From contig CANKXQ010000100.1 in assembly GCA_947487745.1 (NCBI GenBank), forward strand, positions 1-5,507: a DNA stretch of 5,507 nucleotides, read 5' to 3'. Source of the stretch: Spartobacteria bacterium (GTDB lineage: Bacteria > Verrucomicrobiota > Verrucomicrobiia > Chthoniobacterales > Terrimicrobiaceae). Shown one piece after another: positions 1-4,982 of this stretch. The notes below the pieces were generated by a model. That model made no database searches. It had not been told where the DNA came from and was given only the letters and a program-made list of their open reading frames with translations. Every line of letters starts with the position of its first letter. Within the stretch, counting starts at the first letter, position 1. A program made the position numbers and the translations under genes.

Positions 1-478
1 GAGCACCGGGATCCATGTAAAGCACGGTGCCGATCCGGTAGGCGTATTGGGGAAACCTATGGCTGATGTGGCCAGCTGCTCGAGGGTGGGAGACATTTGC
101 TGCGGCACGGTAGGGATTGATCCACGCATGAACCTCCAAGCCGCGCTTGCGGGCTTCGCTGATAAAAAAGGCGAGCGGGTCGTAGCCGGGCGACTGTCCC
201 TGTTTGCCAGTGAGGAATCGGCTCCATGGCTCAAGCGGTGACGGGTAGAGGGCATCGCTTTCGGGGCGCACCTGCAGAAGAACGGCATTGAGTCCCGCGC
301 CCTTGGCGGCATCGAGCAGGCGCACGGCTTGGGATTTCTGCTCCTCCACGCTCAGGCCTTGTTTGGAGGGGAAATTGATGTTGTGCACGGAGGAAATCCA
401 AGCGCCCTGCATTTCGGCGCGGGTGATTGAGATTGTGGCGAAGAGAAGGATGGCGAGTGGAGCAAGGAGGCGTTTCAT
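1..478 (-). CDS. Secreted GHL10-family glycoside hydrolase-like protein, N-terminal part (3' end outside window)
   Basis: The frame is open from the ATG at 478 to the window edge, giving 159 residues. Residues 1-21 form a signal peptide: MKR, a hydrophobic core LLAPLAILLFATISI, and a likely signal peptidase I site after TRA. The mature start matches the glycosyl hydrolase-like 10 family (PF02638, formerly DUF187): GAWISSVHNINFPSK at 25-39, LNAVLLQVRPESDALYPS at 63-80, EPWSRFLTGKQG at 83-94, YDPLAF at 99-104 and GLEVHAWINPYRA at 113-125. Family members include E. coli DigH, which cleaves denuded peptidoglycan glycan strands, and B. subtilis YngK. The catalytic C-terminal half is not visible, so activity and substrate cannot be judged. 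A periplasmic or outer-surface location is inferred from the signal. The ATG lies one base beyond the TGA of the upstream YcgQ-like gene, so this is the last visible gene of the operon. No Shine-Dalgarno sequence precedes it. The family call is strong; a peptidoglycan role is inference. Confidence 0.92.
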   Translation of the reverse strand, partial: MKRLLAPLAILLFATISITRAEMQGAWISSVHNINFPSKQGLSVEEQKSQAVRLLDAAKGAGLNAVLLQVRPESDALYPSPLEPWSRFLTGKQGQSPGYDPLAFFISEARKRGLEVHAWINPYRAAANVSHPRAAGHISHRFPQYAYRIGTVLYMDPGA

Positions 479-479
479 T

Positions 480-1277
480 TCAATAGAGGAAAGATTCTTC
501 GGGAGCATCGGTTTCGGTGGTGGATTCGGCAACGATAACTGGCATGTGTCGGCCGCTTTCAACGGGGAAAGTGGCTTTGCCGCGCACTTTCACCCACGTC
601 ATTTTCGGCAGGTCGATGGCGGGGTTGGTTTGGACGCTGATCGCGACTGGGCGCGCATCTGCGGCACAGCACATGACAAAAAGGCGTGTCAGATTGAAGC
701 GGTCGCCGTTGGGATTTCCCGTGAGGGCGGGCAGGAATTGTCCGTTGACCTCGACCTGTTTGTTTTCAAAATCCTCGCGCATCGTGGGCTCGCCCGCCGC
801 GTAGAGCAGGTCGACCGCCTCCGCCATGATGTAACCATCGGCGTTTTTTTTGAGGTAGAGCGAGGGATCCATCATCGTGCCTTCGGCCACGGAGCCGTCC
901 GCATTCGGCAGCCCGGCATCCATTGGTGGTGAAAATCCCGGCAGGTCGGCGATATTGTGGACCATGCCGCGATTTAGGACGGCAGTCGCTCCGAAGTTGC
1001 TTGGTGAGAGCTTTGTCGCGGCGAGGAGAGGGATTGTCAGCAAGAGGAGAGGGAAAATTCCGATGTGGGAGAGCCCGTGTTTTCCCGACTCGCTGGGAAT
1101 CGTCAGCAGCAGGGCCAAAGAAAGCAGTAGCAGCACGCCTCCCGAGATAGCAGTGTAGATGTGAAACGCCGGGTGCAGGTAGGAGGCGATGCGATCCGAG
1201 AGGTAAAAGTAGCTCAGCACGATGCCCCAAACCATGAGGACGCCGGAAGCTGCAAATCGTGAAAGGATGCCGGTCAT
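480..1277 (-). CDS. TIGR03943/DUF1980 family protein (YcgQ-like), partner of the YcgR-type permease
   Basis: This 265-residue protein has three predicted membrane segments (about 10-27, 39-59 and 73-89), then a soluble C-terminal domain. Family marks are the HPAF stretch just before the second helix (35-38), VEVNGQFLP at 175-183, and FNLTRLFVMCCAADARPVAI at 194-213. The CC-AxDA motif (Cys203, Cys204, Asp207) is the conserved core of the TIGR03943 domain. Members, such as B. subtilis YcgQ, are normally encoded beside a DUF318 permease, as here, and are thought to be the second subunit of a putative transporter of unproven substrate. The same frame stays open upstream to 1487, but that extension lies inside the permease gene and does not resemble the family. 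The ATG at 1277 forms an ATGA overlap with the permease stop and starts just before the first helix, so I chose it. An A8 run at 844-851 encodes Lys-Lys (143-144). Confidence 0.88.
   Translation of the reverse strand: MTGILSRFAASGVLMVWGIVLSYFYLSDRIASYLHPAFHIYTAISGGVLLLLSLALLLTIPSESGKHGLSHIGIFPLLLLTIPLLAATKLSPSNFGATAVLNRGMVHNIADLPGFSPPMDAGLPNADGSVAEGTMMDPSLYLKKNADGYIMAEAVDLLYAAGEPTMREDFENKQVEVNGQFLPALTGNPNGDRFNLTRLFVMCCAADARPVAISVQTNPAIDLPKMTWVKVRGKATFPVESGRHMPVIVAESTTETDAPEESFLY
1274..1277 (-). promoter_or_regulatory. ATGA stop/start overlap (translational coupling), permease to YcgQ-like gene
   Basis: On the minus strand the four bases read ATGA: ATG (1277-1275) starts the YcgQ-like gene and TGA (1276-1274) ends the permease gene. 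No Shine-Dalgarno sequence is seen upstream, so the downstream gene probably depends on termination-reinitiation. This would suit two subunits made in fixed ratio. Confidence 0.8.
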
Positions 1278-2203
1278 GGCAGGACAACTGCGAGCCTCAG
1301 GCAGAGCAGGCCAATTATGACAAAAAGCCCTGCGGCCAGAGTGGCAACAAATCGGCGCGTGAAGACGGCGCTGTAAATGAACGCCAGCTTGAGATCCATC
1401 ATGGGACCGAACACCAGGAAAGCCAGTTTGGCAACCGCTGGAAAGGCGACGAATGTGGCCGCGATAAAGGCATCCGAGGAACTGCACAGCGAAAGAATCC
1501 CCGCCAGTGTCATCATGGCCGGAATCGCCAAGCGGTCATCGAGCGACAGCGGCAGGAAAAGCTCCTGATTCACCGCCGTGCTGAAAACCGAAGCCACGCC
1601 GACTCCGAGGATGAAATAGACCATCACATCCAGAAAATCCCGCACTCCGGCATCCATCGCGGCGATGAGCCTGCGAAGGAAAGGCAGGGCTGACGGGCCG
1701 CCCTCTCCCGCAGGGCCGGAGAGGGTGACAGACTCCAGAACTGTTTTTTTCAAAACAGCTCCGATTGGGAGGTTCAGCACGGCGAGGCCGGCGAGCACGG
1801 CGACAAAGAATCCGAGCCCGAGTCGCAGGGCGGTGAACTCCGCCGCGCCCTGTCCACGGAATGCGGCGTAGGTGCTCAAGGCGGTGATTGGATTCACGAT
1901 GGGTGCTGCCAGCATGTAGGCGACGGCGCTTGAGACAGGCAGGCCCTTGGCGATGAGGCGGCGGATGACCGGCACGATGCCGCATTCGCACATGGGAAAA
2001 ACGATTCCGAGCACCCCGCCGAGGCAGACGGCGGCGAATGCGTTGCGGGGGAGGAGGCGCGTCATCACGCGTGCGGGAAGGAATTGCTCGATGAGGCCGG
2101 AGAGCAGCGTGCCGAGGAGTATAAATGGCACACCCTCGAGAAGCACGCTGATGAAGGCGTAGGAAAAATCCTGCACGCTGAAGGTAAACCACGGCGCGTT
2201 CAT
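1274..2203 (-). CDS. DUF318/ArsP_1 family permease (YcgR-like)
   Basis: This 309-residue polytopic membrane protein belongs to PF03773, a family that includes ArsP-type organoarsenical exporters and YcgR-type permeases. The first half carries LEGVPFILLGTLLSG (22-36), FPMCECGIVPVIRRLIAKGLP (69-89, with Cys72-Glu-Cys74) and APIVNPITALSTYAAF (100-115). The second half repeats the fold, with MVYFILGVGVAS (194-205), AGILSLCSSSDAFIAATF (234-251) and MMDLK (268-272). The CEC(G) and CSSSDAF motifs match YcgR-like proteins more than ArsP, and the TIGR03943 partner encoded next to it supports that subgroup. A loop at about 150-175 rich in Gly, Ser and Glu separates the halves. The transported species is unknown; the cysteines suggest, but do not prove, metal or metalloid contact. 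An upstream in-frame ATG (2266) lies inside the preceding gene; the ATG at 2203 overlaps that gene's stop as ATGA and begins the family-like sequence. Confidence 0.92.
   Translation of the reverse strand: MNAPWFTFSVQDFSYAFISVLLEGVPFILLGTLLSGLIEQFLPARVMTRLLPRNAFAAVCLGGVLGIVFPMCECGIVPVIRRLIAKGLPVSSAVAYMLAAPIVNPITALSTYAAFRGQGAAEFTALRLGLGFFVAVLAGLAVLNLPIGAVLKKTVLESVTLSGPAGEGGPSALPFLRRLIAAMDAGVRDFLDVMVYFILGVGVASVFSTAVNQELFLPLSLDDRLAIPAMMTLAGILSLCSSSDAFIAATFVAFPAVAKLAFLVFGPMMDLKLAFIYSAVFTRRFVATLAAGLFVIIGLLCLRLAVVLP
2200..2203 (-). promoter_or_regulatory. ATGA stop/start overlap (translational coupling), UPF0104 gene to permease
   Basis: ATG (2203-2201) begins the permease and TGA (2202-2200) ends the upstream membrane-protein gene. 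It is the second identical four-base coupling in this operon. No Shine-Dalgarno sequence is seen in the preceding bases (AAAGCCAAATCCCC). Confidence 0.8.
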
Positions 2204-3237
2204 GGGGATTTGGCTTTTTCGCGGCGTTTGCGTGAGAGGTAGAACCATCCGCCCGGGAGGCCCCAAAGCAGGTAAACGACCATGCCGGTTATAGAGACCA
2301 ACATGCCGGTGCCCTTTGCCACACCGCAGAGTTCGTGCAGGAGTTCATCAAGAAGCGCCTCGCGAACGCCGATGCCATTCAGGCTGATCGGGAGCGAGGA
2401 GACAGCCGTCACCAGCGGCATGATCGACATCATGTCTAAAAAATTCACCTTCGGCGTGAATGCGCGCGCTACGAAATAGAACGCGGCAAAAAATGTCAAC
2501 AGCATCGGGATCGTATAGAACGCGCCGAGCAAGGCCTCGCGCCGGTTTTCGATGCAGAGTTGCCAGAGCGTGGAGAGCTTCACGATAGCCTCGCGGAAAG
2601 GCATTCCAGGCGGGAGGCGTTCGACCAAGTGGCGTTTCGTGAGAACGAAGGACGTCGCCAGGCCAAGTGCCATGGTGAAAAGCACAATGGCGAAAATTTT
2701 CATTGTGTTGCCCACGGTGAGGCTCTGCGAGAACCACTCCGTGCGCCCCCAAGCAAAGGCGAGGCCCATGGCGACAAGCACAAGTATAGCGAGGAGCCGA
2801 TCCACCGCGACGCTGAGAAAACCCGCCGTGCGGTGCCCGGGGTGTTCCCTCATGAGATACAGCACACGCACCACATCCCCGCCCGTGGTGCCGGGCAGGA
2901 ACTGATTAAAAAACGCGCCGATGAAAAAAAGGCGTGTGGTTTCGGCAAGTGGGACCTGGAGGTGGAGCATTTTCAGGAAAAGTTGCCAGCGGATGATGCC
3001 GAAAAACTCGCAGGCTCCAGCGGAGATCATCGCGGCAAGCAACCACCACACATCGGCCCGCGCGATGGAGTCAGCCATGTCCGCCCGGCGGGCGGGATCG
3101 TGAAGAAGCCACCAGAGCAGGCCTATGGTGACAAAAACCTGGAGGATTTTTACCAACCACTCTCCAAGGGGGGATTTTTTCTTCCCTCCGTCGGGTTCGT
3201 TTTTTTCGTCTGGATCCAACCCGTTTTGTGGAGCCAT
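2200..3237 (-). CDS. Lysylphosphatidylglycerol synthase TM-region/UPF0104 (AglD2-like) integral membrane protein
   Basis: This 345-residue protein has a hydrophilic, charged N-terminus (1-25), then about eight membrane segments (near 29-45, 64-82, 102-115, 143-163, 178-199, 238-258, 267-285 and 311-334) and a basic C-terminus (RKRREKAKSP). PF03706 family motifs are clear: RWQLFLKML (83-91), GAFFNQFLPGTTGGDVVRVL (107-126), SVAVDRLLAI (142-151) and SLPISLNGIGVREALL (281-296). This is the flippase/synthase-like membrane module of MprF without the soluble aminoacyl-transferase domain. Stand-alone members occur beside glycosyltransferases in many envelope, polyprenyl-glycolipid and hopanoid gene sets, and most lack a proven biochemical role. 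The gene starts 8 bases after the glycosyltransferase stop and ends overlapping the permease, so it is mid-operon. Pairing with the upstream transferase suggests handling of a lipid-linked sugar product; this is inference. Several Lys codons sit in short A-runs (for example Lys19-21). Confidence 0.93.
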   Translation of the reverse strand: MAPQNGLDPDEKNEPDGGKKKSPLGEWLVKILQVFVTIGLLWWLLHDPARRADMADSIARADVWWLLAAMISAGACEFFGIIRWQLFLKMLHLQVPLAETTRLFFIGAFFNQFLPGTTGGDVVRVLYLMREHPGHRTAGFLSVAVDRLLAILVLVAMGLAFAWGRTEWFSQSLTVGNTMKIFAIVLFTMALGLATSFVLTKRHLVERLPPGMPFREAIVKLSTLWQLCIENRREALLGAFYTIPMLLTFFAAFYFVARAFTPKVNFLDMMSIMPLVTAVSSLPISLNGIGVREALLDELLHELCGVAKGTGMLVSITGMVVYLLWGLPGGWFYLSRKRREKAKSP

Positions 3238-3245
3238 TTCAGGAA

Positions 3246-4808
3246 TTACTCGGCGGCGGCGACCTCGCTAATTGGCGCTTTGCGGCGCCTGGTGGTTTTG
3301 ACCGGTTTCGATTTATCAGCCGTTCGTTTGCGGGCGCTCGTGGGCGCTGGCTCCAAGGCAGGTTCGGGCTCTTTAGTATTCAGTAAATCGAATCCCGGGA
3401 AGACCGGGTGGGAGTCAATCTTGTCTCCGGGGGCGTGACCGTTCACTTTTTCGCTCATCGGCACTTCTTCTGTGGAGGCCGTCTTTTTTTTACGAGTGAC
3501 GGGTTTTTTTGCGGTTGCCGTGCGCTTTTTCGGAGGAGGAGTTTTTTGGTGATGGATTCGGCGGGCGTTGAGCAGTTCAGGAATTTCGAGTCCCTCATCT
3601 TCGAGTCCCTCGAATTGTTTTTCGACCGGAGATTTGCCACTGAGGTGGTCTGCCGTGGCTTGAAGCAGGCGAGTGACATTTGTTTCCCAAGTCGCATGGG
3701 CTTCGTAGCCCTCCCAGTCGGGTTCGGGAAGTTTTCCGTGCAGGAGGGTGGCCATGCCGTCCGCCACTGCATCGCTCGAATCCGGTTCCACATAGACCCC
3801 GAGTCCGAAGTGTCTCACGAGATCCTTCATCGGGCTTGAGCCGCTTGAAGCCAGCACCTGGCGGCGGGCATTGACGGCTGTGGTCAGCGTGGCCGTTTGG
3901 GAATGGAAGGATCCGGCATAGGTGAGAAGTATGTAGTCCGCTGCTTGGAAATAGCTGAGGCGTTTTTCATCCCCCACGAATTCGTCGGAAATATAAACAC
4001 GCTTCGAGAGCCCCAGGTCGTCGGCGAGCATTTGATAGTATTTCAAAGGCTTGTCCTTGTGGGATGAAACGCTGCCTATGATCACGAGGTGAACGTCCGG
4101 ATTGTCACTCAGGGCTCGAATGGCCAGATCGATGTTCTTGTGGTTTCGAATCGTGCCGAATGCGAGTAAGGCTTTTTTACCGCGAGGAACTTTCCAGTTG
4201 GCGCGGATGGTTTTGGGGTTTTGATGGATCGCCTTGGTGGATTCAGGGCCGAGAGGGACTTCGACCGGATGGATATGGCGGGGCAATTGACTGCCACCGG
4301 AGAGGCGTTTGTGCGCTATGGCGATTCGGAACGGGCTGAAGGAAAGCCGCGCGCAGAGTGTAGTCCACCATTTAGGCCCGAACGTATGGTCGCGAGTTGA
4401 GAAGTGAAGATTCGTCGCATAAACGATACGAAAAAAATTCGAAAGAACGATATGCGGCCAAATCCACAGGCCGGCTTGGGTGTCCGTGTGGCTGCCCGTG
4501 AGCACGATCAATGGCCTTTTGGAGTAAACCTGCCATGCAAAAAGCCATTGATTTAAAATTGTTTGCTTTGCTTTCGCTGCTTTTCTCGAAATCAAGCCAC
4601 CTTCTTGCGTTGCTCCCTCGGCCATGCAGGGGAGGTTCGGATAGTCTGCTTGGCGTGTGCGCAAGTAATTGGGGCTGCAAAGCACGAGAACTTTAATTCC
4701 AAGTTCATGCAGGGCAATGGCCTGGCGGTGAACTTGGTCTGCAATCGCTCCGTGTGATCCTGGGCAGTGGATCAGGACGTCAACGGAAGGTTGGTGGTTG
4801 GCGGGCAT
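3246..4808 (-). CDS. GT-B-fold glycosyltransferase (GT4/family-1-like) with Lys-rich C-terminal tail
   Basis: 520 residues. The N-terminal acceptor-type Rossmann half starts at VDVLIHCPGSHGAIADQVHR (9-28), then a helix and GIKVLVLCSP (37-46). The C-terminal nucleotide-sugar half shows LLAFGTIRNHKNIDLAIRAL (214-233), VHLVIIGS (239-246), the strand-helix RLSYFQAADYILLTYAGSFHS (283-303) and RQVLASSG (316-323), the usual order in glycosyltransferase group 1 (PF00534/PF13692). There is no signal peptide or membrane segment, so it is cytosolic or peripheral. The canonical EX7E acids appear replaced (His302 and Thr310 by my alignment). Donor and acceptor are unknown. Residues about 412-520 form a low-complexity tail unlike the family, with PPPKKRT, TAKKPVTRKKK and KTTRRRKAP interspersed with acidic and Pro-rich stretches. 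The ATG is the first after an in-frame TAG at 4844-4842. It is the first gene of the operon, 174 bases after the dehydrogenase. Sampled GC is lower than in its neighbours. Confidence 0.87.
   Translation of the reverse strand: MPANHQPSVDVLIHCPGSHGAIADQVHRQAIALHELGIKVLVLCSPNYLRTRQADYPNLPCMAEGATQEGGLISRKAAKAKQTILNQWLFAWQVYSKRPLIVLTGSHTDTQAGLWIWPHIVLSNFFRIVYATNLHFSTRDHTFGPKWWTTLCARLSFSPFRIAIAHKRLSGGSQLPRHIHPVEVPLGPESTKAIHQNPKTIRANWKVPRGKKALLAFGTIRNHKNIDLAIRALSDNPDVHLVIIGSVSSHKDKPLKYYQMLADDLGLSKRVYISDEFVGDEKRLSYFQAADYILLTYAGSFHSQTATLTTAVNARRQVLASSGSSPMKDLVRHFGLGVYVEPDSSDAVADGMATLLHGKLPEPDWEGYEAHATWETNVTRLLQATADHLSGKSPVEKQFEGLEDEGLEIPELLNARRIHHQKTPPPKKRTATAKKPVTRKKKTASTEEVPMSEKVNGHAPGDKIDSHPVFPGFDLLNTKEPEPALEPAPTSARKRTADKSKPVKTTRRRKAPISEVAAAE
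3585..3611 (-). repeat. Short tandem duplication, 15-base period
   Basis: Two identical 12-base copies of TTCGAGTCCCTC (plus strand) lie at 3585-3596 and 3600-3611, 15 bases apart. They keep the glycosyltransferase frame and encode a doubled acidic EGLED/EGLEI motif (residues 400-409) at the junction between the catalytic domain and the low-complexity tail. This probably arose by local slippage. Confidence 0.75.
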
Positions 4809-4982
4809 CGTCTCGGAAATTTTTTCTAAAAATGGCGCTCTCTAAATGTTGCGTTGCCTTTTTTCATGCCCACTGAGCCGTTGACGCGCTTGTGGGCTTT
4901 TAAAAATGGGTCTGACCACACTCGGGAGCAAGTCCTTTTTCTTCTTTCTCCGGAATGCAGAGATGCTCCGCTACGGCCTTGA
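4809..4982 (-). other. Intergenic region between dehydrogenase and glycosyltransferase operon
   Basis: This is the only sizeable non-coding gap in the window and the most likely site for the operon promoter. It holds an imperfect inverted repeat at 4951-4970 (outer CGGA/TCCG, inner GCA/TGC around GAGA) and another at 4868-4897. On the minus strand neither is followed by a T-run; both are followed by A-rich sequence, so neither is a proper intrinsic terminator for the dehydrogenase. I looked for a -35/-10 pair on the minus strand. TTGCTC followed after 17 bases by CATTTT is the best arrangement I could find, and it is too weak to call. The last bases before the ATG are AT-rich (TTTTTAGAAAAAATTT) and lack a clear ribosome binding site. 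Confidence 0.6.
4868..4897. repeat. Inverted repeat upstream of the glycosyltransferase
   Basis: GCCCAC (4868-4873) pairs with GTGGGC (4892-4897). The 18-base loop can extend the stem with AGC (4876-4878) pairing to GCT (4888-4890). On the plus strand it is followed by TTTTAAAAA, so it could be a weak terminator against antisense transcription. On the minus strand, the coding direction, it is followed by ATGAAAAAA, which does not fit an intrinsic terminator. A structural or regulator-binding role is possible but unsupported. Confidence 0.4.

Noticed and set aside
844..851. A8 run in the YcgQ-like gene (AAA AAA AAC) as a frameshift or assembly error
   Set aside because: The frame is intact on both sides, with family-like sequence and correct C-terminal motifs, so neither an error nor programmed slippage is indicated.
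288..932. Plus-strand open frame of 214 codons over the GHL10 and YcgQ-like genes
   Set aside because: It is antisense to both clear family members, has no recognisable domain, and starts inside one gene and ends inside the other.
766..1287. Minus-strand frame of 173 codons overlapping the YcgQ-like gene
   Set aside because: Its Arg/His/Pro-rich composition is typical of a shifted reading of a real gene, and the overlapping frame has clear family motifs.
1278..1487. N-terminal 70-residue extension of the YcgQ-like frame
   Set aside because: It lies wholly within the permease gene in another frame, is Cys/His/Arg-rich and unlike the family. The ATGA start at 1277 precedes the first membrane helix.
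2560..3438. Long plus-strand open frame (292 codons) across the UPF0104 gene and the glycosyltransferase tail
   Set aside because: It is antisense to two well-supported genes, has a charged, repetitive, non-family composition, and spans their junction. It is a by-product of high-GC codon bias.
4951..4970. Hairpin just downstream of the dehydrogenase as a rho-independent terminator
   Set aside because: The stem is interrupted and, in the coding direction, is followed by GAGAAAGAAGAAAAAGG rather than a T-run.
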